Assembly: GCA_002005505.1 (NCBI GenBank)
Contig: MVGU01001084.1
Location: 105,001 to 169,000 of the forward strand
Direction of reading: 5' to 3'
Source: Botryococcus braunii
Lineage: Eukaryota; Chlorophyta; Trebouxiophyceae
DNA: 64,000 nt
A model generated the notes under the pieces. That model was not told the origin of the DNA. It worked only from the letters and a program-made list of their open reading frames with translations, and did not search any database. The position numbers were made by a program, and so were the translations under genes. Positions within the stretch are counted from its first letter, which is position 1; every line of letters starts with the position of its first letter. Positions 1 to 14,277 of the stretch are shown here, piece after piece.

Positions 1-168
1 ACGTGTTATGGGACAGCTCACTGGGGCTCTCCGCACACCTTCAAAGGGGGCAACGTTCCCATGACCAACTTTGGCGTGGCACAGCAGGTCAGCATGCCTT
101 GAAAGCTCTGGTGTTGCTTCTGCTGCTAGTGCAGCCATTGTTGTTGTTGTTGTTGTTGCTGTTGTTGG

Positions 169-250
<82 letters not shown>

Positions 251-276
251 CGTTGTCGTCGTCGTCGTCGTCGTTT

Positions 277-314
<38 letters not shown>

Positions 315-971
315 AACGCGTTTTCTTGTCTGGGGAGGGGGGCAGTAGAGGGTAGGTTTCGATTTAATGTAGGGTGCATGGTCCCAACCCTCTTCCCATG
401 CCTTAGATTTAAGACCTTTTGTGTGACATTTTATTGTTTACCCCAGTTCATTCCGTTCATGGGAGGGAGGGACGGAGGGACGGAGGGATGAAGGGATAAA
501 GGGAATTGGGAGGGGGTGTGGGCGCACACGCGTGGGCATCGAGCTAGAGTGGGAGAGGGGTCCGGGGGGAAAGCAGATCAAATATGGATGAAAAGATAGA
601 GAAACCCAGTACAATCTCCTTCTCCTGCTTCATATTTTAAGGGAAGCAGCAGATCCGAATTTGAAGCAGTTGCAATATATAAATCAATATACTGACTATT
701 CCCACAGGATTATCACATCTTTGCGATTGACTGGTCTTCTTCCGGAATTACCTGGCGGCTCGACAACCAGCCGTACTACTCGCTGCCCTGCAGTACGTTC
801 TGGACGTCAAATCCCACTGGTTACCCGACAGGGCCGTGTGCCCCTTTTGACCGGGCGTTCTACGTCATCTTCAACGTGGCCGTCGGAGGTAATTGGCCGG
901 GATCGAACATCGACAACTCGCTCTTTCCTCAAACAATGCTCATCGACTACGTCCGAGTGTATTCTCTTTAA
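1..971 (+). CDS. GH16 family beta-glucanase (laminarinase-like), 3' end of gene
   Basis: Two exons are visible: 1-87 (gene continues upstream of the window) and 708-971, ending in TAA. The intron 88-707 starts GTCAGC and ends CCCACAG, and both ends are phase 0, so the frame runs straight through. Exon 1 reads YGTAHWGSPHTFKGGNVP and then NFGVAQQ. Exon 2 begins DYHIFAIDWSSSGITWRLDNQ, then has FYVIFNVAVGGNWPG, and ends IDYVRVYSL. These are hallmarks of the C-terminal half of glycoside hydrolase family 16: the His/Gly strand after the active site, the W-x-x-x-x-I-x-W-x-x-D strand, the N-x-A-V-G-G-x-W-P-G loop and the terminal D-Y-V-R-V-Y strand. The catalytic E-x-D-x-x-E motif must lie upstream. 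Family members cut beta-1,3 or mixed-linkage glucans; the exact substrate cannot be told. No frame breaks are seen. Confidence 0.9.
138..315 (+). repeat. (TTG)n microsatellite inside the GH16 intron
   Basis: About 178 bp of nearly pure TTG repeats with a short TCG interruption near 250-272. It makes up over a quarter of the 620-bp intron and produces long poly-Val, poly-Cys and poly-Thr reading frames that are not genes. Confidence 0.97.
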
Positions 972-1141
972 TTTGACATGCCAATGTGTCGTGCATGACA
1001 CATTCACGTGGAAGTCACGTGACTACCGCATGATGAAACAGAGCCTCTGTGGATCTGTGTACACTTCACAATGTTGGTGCTCATAACCTTAAAGTCTGTC
1101 AGTGTGGTAGTCCCTCACAACCATTAGAAATTGGCAAATCC

Positions 1142-1311
1142 TCCACAAACAGGAGGGGTAGCCAAGGAGTCCCGAGGGTAGCCACGGAGTCCCTGGGGTC
1201 ACCATGAAGTACATAGGGTGGCAACGGAGTCCCTAGATCGCCACAGGCTCCCCAGGGTAGCCACGTCCACGGAGTCCCTAGGGTAGCCACGGAGCCCTAC
1301 GGTAGCCAGGA
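1142..1311 (+). repeat. Degenerate ~20-bp minisatellite
   Basis: Roughly eight diverged copies of a unit like GGTAGCCACGGAGTCCCTAG. A single related copy lies at about 8048-8085 (AAGCCACGGAGTCCTCGGGG), so the unit is dispersed in this region. Confidence 0.8.
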
Positions 1312-1424
1312 ACCCCCCAACCTTATGGTCAAAGGATCATCAACAACCTGCAGATTGATGAGGATTCTATTTTTCTCCGTAATCTCGGATACGTCAGTTG
1401 AGCCTCTGTAGACTTGTCTGCAAG

Positions 1425-1470
1425 GGCACCGGCCGATCTCGATGCAGCTGCATCGATTTCGGCCGGTGCC
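1425..1470. repeat. 46-bp near-perfect palindrome
   Basis: The arms are 23 bp each with no spacer (GGCACCGGCCGA... and ...TCGGCCGGTGCC) and two mismatched positions. It is GC-rich in an otherwise AT-rich stretch. Function unknown. Confidence 0.85.
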
Positions 1471-2529
1471 ATGCAGGACCGGTCTACGATCCTGGAGGGC
1501 TCTCCTTATTGCTGATGCGTTGCTCGCTCAAATGGAAGTGGACACGTTGCTCATTAAGCATCTGGTATAATGCTTTAAAGCTTTTGCTTATGAAATCTGA
1601 AATATCAAGTGGGACTGGTGTTTGTGAAGACTAAGAAGTCGAGTTAACTCAATTAGCGCAGCATCGTTTGCGACAAGTTGGCGAGTGTTTGTTTAGCGGC
1701 TTGGGAGTGCTGTTGCTCCGCAGCTAGAAACCATAGCTATGCACGTGTGTGCACGGCCCGCGGGTTTACTATAGTTACCAGCTAGTTGGAGTGAGTGGGA
1801 CATATTTCAAGGGTTGTGAGGGACGTACATAAATTAACCAGGAGTGAGCGGGACACATTTTACCATCTTGTTGGTATGAGTAGGACATCCTTACTCGCTG
1901 CAGTGATTGGGATATCTTTATTGACTAGTTGGAGTGAGTGACACCACCACTGCTTTATTTTCATTGGTTAATGATATACCATATTGGGTTATCTCGCTTC
2001 GGCAAACCAGCCTTTGCTTTTGCTGTACGAGATGTCGACATGAAGATGAAGCCTTGCCTTGCACAGTCAGGCCAACAGAATGAGCATTGTTCAGCGGCCT
2101 CTTGAGCATTGTTTGTGAATTGATCAAGTAAAATTTGTGAAAGTTTGTGAATTGATGAAGTAATGGGGATCTAGAGTTTATGAATGTTCATCTATATGAA
2201 CATTGATAAATCAATAGGGTGGTAATATGGAGATATGTACATAGAATGGGGACATGAACGTGGCCGTCTATACTGCCATATATGGCCATGAAGACCCATG
2301 GGAAACCAAACATTTAAGTTTATTAAGTTTGGTAAGCGTTACTTCAGGACCTCGTCTGGACTCGGTCCGGACGGACTCGGTCCCGCGGGCTAATTATATA
2401 ATTCCCACATGTTTACACATGTTAGCATCGCGAATGATGTATGCATATTATGTTTATTATTATGATTAATAAATGTCTTCGAACTTGCGTGTTACAAGCT
2501 CATACAGCTTTACAGAGCCTTCAATCTCG

Positions 2530-2727
2530 CTCATGAGGTTGATCAACCACATTATGTGACATGCGTGTAACATATGTGATCCCTAAACGCGCGCCCTCTG
2601 TAGCTACACGAATGTCGACAGAGGACCAGTTAGGGTTTCCTGTGGATCCACTGGAAACCCCAAGTGGACGTCTGTCGACTTTCGTGTAGCTACTCATTTT
2701 GGTCGACAGCATTGATCAACTCATGAG
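2530..2727. mobile_element. MITE-like foldback element
   Basis: The outer ends are inverted: CTCATGAGGTTGATCAA at 2530-2546 and TTGATCAACTCATGAG at 2712-2727. Inside sits a 94-bp near-perfect palindrome (2600-2693) centred on GGATCC, whose arms start GTAGCTACACGAA. It has no coding capacity. Short size, terminal inverted repeats and a strong hairpin fit a miniature inverted-repeat transposable element. A second CTCATGAG directly follows the right end, so the target duplication is not clear. Confidence 0.6.
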
Positions 2728-3217
2728 CTCATGAGACGTAGTAGAAGTACGTGTGAAGGAGGTGACGTCACCTTCACAACAGTTGTCATGAAAGTTTTCA
2801 CATTTCCAGAATTGAACGAAACTTGTCTCAAGTGTAGTACAAAGAGCACTTGCTATGCATATGGTTGCCACACCCAGGAAACCTTAAGGCTTGGACTGCA
2901 GGAAGTTCAGGTGCATGAAGCTCCGCCTAGGCGGGTCGTGTGGGGCCCCGTACGGTAGTTGCCGTAGCGGTTCAATGTGCACGTGCGTCGGCAGGTTGCC
3001 ACAAGAAACCACGCTTTTGAAGGGTCGACAAGTTGCCACGCATGCCTAAAATGTACGGATGTCACACCAGAATGTACGAAACTACCGGTGACTTTACGGA
3101 CTACTACTCGTGTACACGACTCCAACATGTTGGAAACCTCGCCAGCCCTGGGCTACTGCTAGTCCCCTCACCGCCCTCTTGTGATGTAACAATTTTCGCC
3201 CGATGTATAAGTGATTA

Positions 3218-3700
3218 GTTCCAGTACATCAGACGTGTCGACGGCAGCATCGATATCACATACTGTACAGAAACGCCAGTAGCGTCCGATGCCGCAGTTC
3301 CCAGGCTGACAAGGTGTGGCCCTGTTTCAACCACTATTTGGGCTTTAAAGCAGAATGAAGCTTCCGATATATGAACCTTCGACAATTTTTCTACATAGAA
3401 AACGAGGGGGGAACGAGGAACACTTCCGTGTGTACAATATCTTGTGATTTCCGTGTGTACAAGATCTTGCGATTTCCGTGTTTACAAGATCTTGTGATTT
3501 CCGTGTGTACAGGATCTCTAGAGGTAAACGATGAACGTTAACGTGAAGGCCACTAGACCCAGTCGGTTGAAGCTTCGGAGTGTTTCGGAGCGAGGACGGA
3601 GCTTCTAAGGGTCTCTTACTGCCACCAGGTTGGGAAGCTTCCTTAAGGTAAGACTTGCTTAGGGTTGCAGGCGAGGTCTACGCAGAATTTTGCCAAGTGT
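3218..3700 (+). repeat. Dispersed repeat family, copy 1
   Basis: Shares ordered blocks with 21413-21790: AGTTCCAGT-CATCAGA, ATCACGTACTGCA/ATCACATACTGTA, GGCCCTGTTTC-ACCAC, CGTGAAGGC-ATTAGACCCA and GCGAGGACGGA-CTTCT. The 25-bp tandem block at 3424-3523 is present only in this copy. No coding frame or terminal structure was recognised. Confidence 0.65.
3424..3523 (+). repeat. 25-bp tandem repeat, 4 copies
   Basis: Unit TTCCGTGTGTACAAGATCTT plus GTGAT, four copies head to tail with one to three changes each; the last copy is cut short. Confidence 0.9.
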
Positions 3701-4985
3701 CTGTTGTTTTCAACCATTTCGTACTAACGCTTTTTAGTTATCATATTTGATCTGATCAATAAAATATTGTAGTCATACGATAATATGTTATACGGGAACC
3801 AGCCGACCTCTATCTTCAACCTTTATTGGATCTCGGAATTCGAAGGGATTCCCCGTGCGTCACAAGCCTCACGAGCTGCAGCGTATACGTATCTGAATGT
3901 TCAAAGCAGTATATATGAAAATGAAGTTGTAAAAGTCTATATGAAATTACTTTGTTGCTTTCCAAGGTATACTGAATTATGACTACTTATTTTTCATTGA
4001 GTTGCAGCAAGCACAACGTTTTGTGCTGAAGAAACCAGCTGTATGCGCCACGTTCGATTGCAACAATCTATATAAGAACATCCCTGTGTCGGCCAGCAGG
4101 GCGGGACTTGCGTATGCGTAGTTCCTGTGGCACAAAAGAGTTTGAAATGAGTTCACATGTCTTCGTAGCATTTCCAGCACATTTTCCACAGCATGAACGA
4201 AAAAACAGAAATTAGCCTTCTGACCAAAAGCCGCTTTGCGGTTGTCATGTACAGTATCAAAGTTTTACAGCAATATCGGGCGCAATTGGGCCCTCGTTCA
4301 GACGTTAAATTTATAATGACGATCGCGAACGACTTACATGTATCCATATCATCACTTTGCTTTTTCTGGAGGTCCATCAGCTGGGCAACCACTATTACTT
4401 GCGGACGTGCGTGGTAACTGATGTACGTCTGAGCTCAGAAGTTCTTAAATATCGGTTCGGAAATTCTTGGCTTTAAATATTTTCAGAACTGCTGAACATT
4501 TCAATACATCATAAAACCATTGAAAGAGACTTGGATGGGGTGATTGAACGTTCAAACAATAATGTTTTGTATTTATTTAAATTTTATAAGCGTCAATGAA
4601 GGTCTTTTACATATATACTGTATACTTTCAAAACTCAAAACTGATAACCAGTAGGCGCCATACCATATTTCTGATCGAGATACGTTATATACTACGGTAA
4701 GATATGATTATGTATATATATGTTTGACGATGGGATTTCCACAACCGGCTAAGTGCACATGCACTGTTGATAGATATGGAATAATAGCTCACTCGAAATA
4801 ATACAAAGTTGATTGTTCAGGTGTTATTTCGTTGAAACCACAAATACAAGACCATTACATTTAACTAGCATTTACACATCTGAATCGGAATATTCTCGAT
4901 TTAAATGGTTTATGTGCCCCAACATGTGTCCCTCGTTATAATATAAATGCTGTAACCACTGACTGAAGATCTGTCGTTGTTGCAG

Positions 4986-6285
<1,300 letters not shown>

Positions 6286-6521
6286 AGTTTTCACTACTAG
6301 TACTGTTGCACATTCTTTCACGAATACTGACTAACCATGTGGTCATATACATTGAGAGAATTGTACAACATGTTAGCCTGGTGGCACCCTAATATGGGAA
6401 AGTAGCCGTTAATATTAATCTCCCTGTTTGGCGCCCTTGCTAATGGGTTTCCAATTAATATTTGCAACATGCTTTGCCGGGCTATCAATATTTACGGCAG
6501 CGCATTCACTGCAACGTTTGA

Positions 6522-6722
6522 ATCTGTGCATCCCCGAACGTCATTGTTTGCATTATTGTTTCGAGCGACCAAGCGGTGTACATCACCAAAACCGGGAAGA
6601 AGCCTGTGGGCATTGTGGTGATGGAACTATTCCAAGCTGGATATACAAGCTGGATATACATGCACGTTGAGGCAATGAAACCAACTGAACTTGCTCTTCC
6701 TGAAATCCGCTTGTCATCATAA
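6522..6722 (+). CDS. Possible last exon of an unknown gene
   Basis: An open frame without its own ATG, ending in TAA, reads ITKTGKKPVGIVVMELFQAG followed by YTSWIYMHVEAMKPTEL. The residue mix is protein-like but there is no recognised family and no matching upstream exon. A 13-bp direct repeat (CAAGCTGGATATA twice) lies inside it. It may be chance. Confidence 0.2.
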   Translation: MCASPNVIVCIIVSSDQAVYITKTGKKPVGIVVMELFQAGYTSWIYMHVEAMKPTELALPEIRLSS

Positions 6723-7310
6723 TGACAAGTACATAATTTTGTTCATGTATCCAGTTACGGCGCATCCGCATTTGACCGTGTTAGGAAACCAAAGATAGGT
6801 CTAGATTCTAGGGTACTTACATTAGTGCAATTGTGGGTGAGCAACCACCATAAGTCTGATCCAAACAGCTCGTGATACGACTGATAGTACTGTCCAAACC
6901 ATCTGAACTGTGTAACACTACGTAGTACTGTTTGGAGAACAGAGCTCTTCGAAGAGCTTTACACGCTTCTTCGTAAGTTATAAGTATTTCCTCTATGTAT
7001 AGCGTTGTTTACAGAGGTTTAGTGGTTTAACGATAAAGTCCCAGTTCATACGAATTTTGAACATGATGTTCCATATATGTGCCTTGTCATGCGCATATGT
7101 ATGCCGACCCTTGTTTTGAAACACCAATATAATATTAGCAACAACCCAAAAAACTGAAATTAATCAACAATGAACTTGAACCTATGTGAGCAACAAACTT
7201 TGTTGGAAATTGGCAGTTAAAATCCATGTCCATCAGGCTAGAGTTCGGCAAACCAGCTGCAACTGCAAAATTTCAAGCAGGCCCGGGCCCCGGAATGCGG
7301 ATTCCCAGCG

Positions 7311-7355
7311 ATCGTGTTAGCTAACACGATTTGCCAAACCTATAGGTTTGGCAAA
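7311..7355. repeat. Two abutting perfect palindromes
   Basis: 7311-7330 (ATCGTGTTAG and complement, 20 bp) and 7330-7355 (TTTGCCAAACCTA and complement, 26 bp) touch each other and have no spacers. Confidence 0.92.
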
Positions 7356-7965
7356 AAATCCGAATTTTGTAAAGGTCTTATTATTTTACTTTATCAGATA
7401 ACGTTATGTTGTGTTAGAACGGGCGCTTATTGGGTCAGTATGTTCTGGAAGGGCACTATAATATCTGCGTAATTACTAATTACGCTTACGTAAGCGTCAG
7501 TGTCAGTGACGCAGTGATTCAGTGACCGTGATAACAGGATGCACCACTTGGACATCGATGTTCGTGGATGAGCCTCGATCGCCAGGCCTGCTGGCCAATG
7601 GCGGAAGGAACATACGCACTGCCTTATTGGGGTTATGATCATCACTTTGGTGAATAAAGAAATATATTTCGAAAGATTAAATTTCAATCCCGGTCCGTGA
7701 GTCAACTAACATGCATGGCACTAGTTTAGGACTGGTCCTTTATAGATCTGAATCCGAAATCAATCATCATCGGGACTACTCCTCACTGAAATAACGTTTG
7801 GTCAACTTTGATAAATATATATAGTTCGCCTAGAGGTCAATCGATTATCGGACGTCCGATATTACTGATTGATAATCACAGTGAATTATCTTCAAATATT
7901 CCGCTTGGACATTCTCATTTAAATGATTGGAAATATTCTCGTTACGAAGCAGCAAAGGAGCCAGC

Positions 7966-8001
7966 GGGAGAGGGAGAGGGAGAGGGAGAGGGAGAGGGAG
8001 C
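7966..8001 (+). repeat. (GGGAGA)n tract
   Basis: Five to six units of a purine-only hexamer. Confidence 0.9.
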
Positions 8002-8394
8002 GAAGAGAAAGACGAAACTGGCGTCCCAAGATAGGGTCGCCTCGGGGTCTCTAAGGAAGCCACGGAGTCCTCGGGGACCCTACCATGTTGTCGAGGATTT
8101 CTAAGTCCGGACTCGAAGATGCTTCACAGATAAATATTGCTGGTGAAAACGGCCAGCTTCAGCCCTGGCCTTTGGCGGTACGTGAAGGTGGCGTGAGTCG
8201 CAACTGGGCATTAATGGTGATGGTGACTGAGTAATGGAAGACACGTTTGCGAACACGAGTTGGAGTTACAAACGCCTTAACATACAAATACGATGTACAG
8301 TTGCAAAAGCCTTCACCACGCGGGAATACGTTCTAACTTGAGACAATGATAGCGGCACTCGGTAAGGTTAGACTCCTGCTGAGGTGAAACCCAG

Positions 8395-8810
8395 TCTTTG
8401 CTGCCGAGGTGGACGTGCATTGCGAACTCGAGGTGCCTTGCGAGCACGGGGAACTTTATGGATACGGAATGGATGTCCTCTGTTATTGTCCATGAGACGT
8501 CGCCTAGAAAGGCGTCCGGCAGCACACGTGGTTGATGACGGGGCAGAAGTTGTAAAGGTATCCCCTACAAGGCTTGCAGGTAGAGGCCATGGAGGAGCTT
8601 GTTGTCCCATTGCACCTCGAGCAAGCGAGCTGGAGGTGCCTTGCAAGCAAGGGGAATTCTGACTTTAGGGAATGGATACCCCCTCTTGTTATCCATGAGA
8701 CGACGTCGGGAAAGGCGCCTAGTAGATTATCTATTCCCCGTAAGAGTTGGCAGTGGAGGGCATGGAGGGATATGGGAGGATGTCTGCAAGCCACCATGTC
8801 CCATTGCACC
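8395..8810 (+). repeat. Tandem duplication of a ~200-bp unit
   Basis: GAGGTGCCTTGCGAGCACGG at 8430 recurs as GAGGTGCCTTGCAAGCAAGG about 203 bp later. The following ATGGAT..CCTCTTGTTAT.CCATGAGACG block and a TGTCCCATTGCACCT block (8603 and 8797) repeat with the same spacing. Copies are roughly 70-75% alike by eye. Confidence 0.75.
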
Positions 8811-11074
8811 TTCAAACAGAGTTCCTAACTGTGAAGCATCAGCCCTTAACTCGTGCGCCCACCTCGGATATACCATCCCTTCCATGATGATGAGGATGGC
8901 CTATGGCATCCCCAAGTAGCATGTTGTCCCTGCTTACACTATCCCCTAAAGGGATAAATCTGTTCGAGTCTTCTCCAGTACCTGCACAACATGCTTGCAA
9001 GTAAGGCACGTTCATGACATCAATAGTGTTTCGCACGCTGCGACTTAAAAGCAAAGATAGAACCTGTTGAAGCCACCATAAGACGGGCAGGTGACAATCC
9101 AGCAGCAAACACCAACATAAGATGAAACAATTACTTTATATGTCTCAAGTATTGCATATCATGAGTGGTGCGAAGGCATTACCCCACGGGCAACGATGTA
9201 CGTAGGATGGATCATAGAAGAAGTAAATACATACCCTCTCGATAGCGCGCCTCAGAATCTCGAGTATGTTGCTCGACCATCTGCTAATTTCAAGCAGCCA
9301 AACTGCTGGGTGTTATATTCATTACAGCACTCTGGGGTTCCATGGGTATCGCGAGTAGAAGGAACACCGATATTCACAATACCATTGCCCGCTTATCGGA
9401 GACCTGACAATTACCGTTGAATTCACATACATGCGTTTCCCCAATTTCAGTCCACCTAAGTCAAGTCAAGGGTCCCACGACGAAAGCATCGGCATATCGA
9501 GTTTTGACATACATATCTCGGAGATAACAATAGCTGCAAGACACATAAACGATATGAAACAAAGACAGAAAGGTTTGAAGGAATCCCGTGGGAATTTATA
9601 ATGGGGCCAAGTTTGTTGTTGTTGCTGTTGTTTGGAGGTTGCACCGCGAATTGAGTCCCTTGGAAGCATCCGTTCCAAGCTGCAGTACCCCTTTCGTTGG
9701 CGTGAGAGTCACTGTCCCTAGACCCGCCTTTTCCCTTCCTCTCATACTTTTTGCTGCCACCTCGGCACCCCACTACGGACTTCCGCTTACTTTTTCGTTA
9801 GCCACCCCTCTGCTAGCCAGTGCCAGCCTACTTGCAGGGTCCGCGGCTCGTGGTCCTCCCAGTCCACGCAGACCATGACCAGGGACGCTGCCTGGTGCAG
9901 GTGTGGGCCCTGACTTCGAACCATTTCCTGTAATATCTTACACAATCAACTAAGTTTGGTTTTTGCTGCTGTGACGGACGAGTTGGTGCATTCTGGCGCA
10001 TAATGGCATCTTCCGCACTGCTTAGCTACACCTTAAATTGCGCGCCCAACTGTTTCTGCCCTTGTTGTGTGATAATTCGTATTGAAATCATATTTTGAAT
10101 TCATTTTGGGTCAAACGATGCGTAATTGGGGAGCATCGGGGGTCAACGGGGGGGGGGGGGGGTTCCTGACCCTGTTCACACTAAAATAACACACCCTGAT
10201 ACAGGTTTTGGGGGTACGATGGATGCTTTGCATTGGTGGAATTATGTGTTTCCGGATTGCCTTCTATATTGATACATTTCCCACAGACAACACTAGCCTT
10301 CATATGTCTTAGCCCAACGTGCATTTCCGGTGAACACTCCCGGGAAGTTAACCCACCTTCTCATGTTCCTATGACCCAGCCACACCACAGGTTCTTGCAT
10401 GCATGTACACGGGACCTTGTGGGGCGAGATGAGGGCCCCATATGCTCCTATGGGTCCCCTCACACCTTCACTGCCAGGTACGGCAATACGAGCATTAAAC
10501 TTCACACTTTCACCCTTCGTTGGGCTGTGGGGGTTGTTTATGCTGTGGGGTTTGTTAGCTCTTCAGACAGAGGGTTTGATATAATTCTTGAGGGGTGGGG
10601 GGTAGGGGTAGGTAACCGTAGGTCTGGACCCAATCTGACCTACTCTTTCTTGGTTTCCCGGGTATTCTTTATTAGTCATGCTGGGGGAGGGAAATAGGTC
10701 ACACCCATGGGTCACACTGCCCGGAGTGTCGGGGTGGGAGCTTAGGGCTCTCGCCCCCATCTTCCTTTTTCCTTCGTGTACGATTGTACCGCTGAGCTCT
10801 GGGCGCTCCTTGATACTCGAGCTCTCGACGCTCCATTTCCTGATTTGTAATGCTGAGCTCTCGTGCGATATCGAGTGAAGCATATAGCCCGGCGGGGCCG
10901 GGGCAAAAACCTAGGAGATCCTTCAGAGTACAATGTGTCAGTTGCAACTCATGAAAGCTTTGGACGAGTATACTACATACGTATGCTTGTGCAGTCAGGC
11001 GCTGTACTTAAATACCTTGCCGCGATTGAGTCCCAACACACACAGCGAACAAACACAGTTCCCCATCCCCCCCC

Positions 11075-11077
<3 letters not shown>

Positions 11078-11150
<73 letters not shown>

Positions 11151-11240
11151 CACACACACACGCACGCGCGCGCGCACACACGCACGCCCGCGCGCGTACA
11201 CACACACACACACACACTCACTCACACACACGCACACACA

Positions 11241-11310
<70 letters not shown>

Positions 11311-11335
11311 CACACACAAACACACACGCGCGCGC
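11078..11335 (+). repeat. (CA)n microsatellite with CG-rich interruptions
   Basis: About 260 bp of CA repeats, interrupted by CGCGCG stretches. Alternating purine-pyrimidine sequence throughout, so it is Z-DNA prone. Confidence 0.97.
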
Positions 11336-13253
11336 GCGCATGCACACACGTTCAGTCGCATGCACACACGCACCGCGCGGGCGATGAGAAGGAGGAAGAG
11401 GATCGACAACAGCAAATTGAGCGATTTAACTGATTTCTTGCCAAAGTTTTTCAAAAACTGTCAAGATATCTTCGTTACAGAGGGTAAATCTGACTGTAAC
11501 AGTTACTCGGATCGGGTTCGAATCAGCGAAGTGCTCTGGTCGGATCCATGTTATCGCGGTCCTTCTGGATAAGGCCTCGTGTCAAGTGTACGACGGCAAG
11601 TGTACCAGTTTGTAGCGTAGCTCAAGGGCGTGTCCCTAGTCGGCAGCAACAAAGAACATATTGTAAGTGATTCTCGTGCAATCATTATGAAGTGTCTCCG
11701 TCTCAAGAATCTTACCTTCTTGAACCTGTAATTTCTCTACTCTTACACTGACAGCCAGATCCTGATTGGTTTTGACGTAACATGAGCCACTCAAGGTAAG
11801 CGTGATTCCCCGCGTCAAACTCGTATTTGAAAGGTTCAGGACATGTGGATACTAGCCCGGACACTCTCGTCTAGACGAGTTGTCGGTTCGGTGGGGGTTC
11901 TGCTGGCTTCAGACCTCTGAGAAGCTAGAAGGCGCAGAAAGCACGATCTGATTTCTGCACCGCTGAGTTTACTATAAACGTTCAGGCCCTGGATATTCCT
12001 GCCTCCCAGCCTTTTCAGGGCACTCTAATTTGCACTGTCTTTTTCACGGGTTCGGCAGCCCGGCCCAGTGGATGGAAACTCTTGACCTTATAAACGTCAT
12101 ATATATATACGTCGTATAAACGTCCTAAACCTTATAAACGTCCCATGTATAAACGTCGTATATACTGGAAGGTTATTACCTCATATACTGGAAGGCAATT
12201 CAGCGAACAGGGCTATACGAATAACGTTAGCCCTTCCTCCCATACGCAAATCCATCGCGATTGTTCATCCAACATCGCATTGTCTGGTCCAATTTTTTCA
12301 TGGCGAGGATGCATCGCCGAGCATAATGCAACTGTTTAGAACATATTTTCATATTTTGATGCATATAGATGTATAGCACGGACCCGGATGTCATCCGGAA
12401 GTCCTACTGTCCAGGTTCGCTATTCGAGTATCGGGATTCCCGCGCCGTAGGGCCCTCTACGACCATGAGCACGAGGAGCTTAGAGAAGGTTTGATAAAGA
12501 GGAAGGAAGGAAGGCTTACATCCAAATATGAATGTGATATTTCCTTCCTTTCTCCGTCCCATCCCAGGTTCAGACGTTTGTCCGGTCGACCCCATTGGCC
12601 AACCAAAAGGGGCTCCACAAGCTTGTCGTACACACCCTGACTGTACAGATGGCACACGTGGTAGCCATATCTCTCTCTAGACGGTGAAGGGGTCTAGGCG
12701 GTGAAGGGGATGCGCCGCGGCTGTGGTGACCGATTTGAAGGCCTGGTTTAATTCTTCATGAACCGTGATCATGATCAGCGAGATGAAGATCTTAGCATAC
12801 TTCGTAGCTGCTTCATAAGATTATCTGTATCCTAGACACACCTATCGTGTTTCATTCAGCCATATTGACTGTTTCTGGATGGCATATTTCCTTCCTTCTT
12901 TTCTTCTTTCCTTACATTGCACTATAATGCATTGAGCCCTTTGGGCTGGGCATATGCAGTTCTGTCTTTTATATGCTGTAGGACTTTGATTCCGTTCATT
13001 TGGCAGGCTAGTTACGTATACAACAAAACCTTAATAGTTTTGTACATGAAACACTACGTAGCGTATTATGTTCAGACTATAAAAGATATATTTTAATTTA
13101 ATTTTGGATGTCCTATTGATCTCATATATTTTTAAAACGGATTCTGGCCTGTTGGGCTAATGTAGATCTTCTGATTTACAGGACGAACCATTTCATCGCA
13201 ACCAATGGGCAATTAATAGGCGCACGAGTCTGTTCAAAACATCTCGTGAGAAT

Positions 13254-13258
13254 GTCCG
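13254..13258. repeat. Target-site duplication, left
   Basis: GTCCG immediately left of the retrotransposon, identical to 21231-21235. Confidence 0.95.
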
Positions 13259-13519
13259 TGTAGCGTTAACTAAGCGGAAGAGGTTTTTATGAGACAGTGA
13301 GACGTTCGTGGTGTGCAACGAAAGAGTGTTACATGATTGATTCGCAAGCGTACTCTTAAACCCAGGGTGGATTGAATTATACTGTACTACCACAGACGCG
13401 TAGTCGGGCAACCGAGCGAACTACTTGAGCGAGGTTGTACTGCGAATCCAGATCACATGGCAAGTCAAAGAGCAATGCCAAGGACCATACTAGAGCATTA
13501 TACCCTAGGAAATGCTACA
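13259..13519 (-). repeat. 3' LTR (left end)
   Basis: 261 bp, 5'-TG...CA-3' in element orientation with 6-bp terminal inverted repeats. Differs from the right LTR at one position (ACTACCACAG versus ACTGCCACAG). Confidence 0.95.
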
Positions 13520-13521
13520 TG

Positions 13522-13532
13522 CCCTCCCCCTT
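13522..13532 (-). other. Polypurine tract of the retrotransposon
   Basis: On the minus strand AAGGGGGAGGG lies two bases upstream of the 3' LTR, the expected place for plus-strand DNA priming. The same tract occurs at 17482-17492 before the internal inverted LTR. Confidence 0.85.
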
Positions 13533-14277
13533 GGCATAAGCTATGAGATGTTGTTTATGGCAATGGGGCCACAAACGTAAGACAGGGGCATCACGAACCC
13601 TGCTTACTGTAACTATAGACAATTACACCTCCTATAGTTACGAAACAACGCAAGTCAGAGGATGAAGTCCACAAAGCAAGTTAGCACGACACAGACGAGG
13701 GACTCATCTGCTCAATGCTCGAATACCTTAACATTCTAAGGACTATCGTCTGCAAGGCGGATCCTCTAACTTAGGGGACGAAATCTCTAGACAGCACTCA
13801 CACCAATGATGAAACAATTAGGTTGAGTCATTAGACTAGCACTTGTCCAAACCTTAGGTCCAGTTACCCTGCACTGCAGTGTAACCTTCGCTTGAGGTGG
13901 CTTTCCAACTAAAGGCGTAAGGCATATCGTCTAGAGCAGCAAGCTATACACAACTAACTGCCACATAGTGTATCTCATGGGTAAGATACCAAAGCAAGTT
14001 ATTCATGCACGGAACTACAATTTGCAGCTACACTGCCACAGCAAGTGCATCACAAAATGGAGCCGTGGGTCAAGGAAACATAACCCATGCAAAACATATA
14101 ACCAAGAGACATGCATGCAAGTCCCAATTCACGAATCCCCCTCCCAGACCCTTCCACCCTCCCTCCCTCCCAGATCAAAGCTGGCTGGTGTTGAAGCTCC
14201 AAGGGTCATCAGCCGCAAGTGGCTGGAAAAGTCTCAAGCCGCAAATGGCTTAATCAAGGGATGCCCGCAAGTGGGAC

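Larger units (their letters stand above)
972..2529. other. Intergenic stretch, no gene seen
   Basis: After the GH16 stop there is a decayed ~20-bp minisatellite (1142-1311), a 46-bp near-palindrome (1425-1470) and AT-rich sequence. Short ORFs show no protein-like character. Confidence 0.6.
6723..13253. other. Long gene-poor stretch
   Basis: I see no convincing gene. It holds paired palindromes (7311-7355), a GGGAGA tract (7966-8001), a tandem ~200-bp duplication (8395-8810), a G run (10148-10162) and a (CA)n tract (11078-11335). ORFs of 60-150 codons here lack protein-like features or are made of the repeats. Confidence 0.55.
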
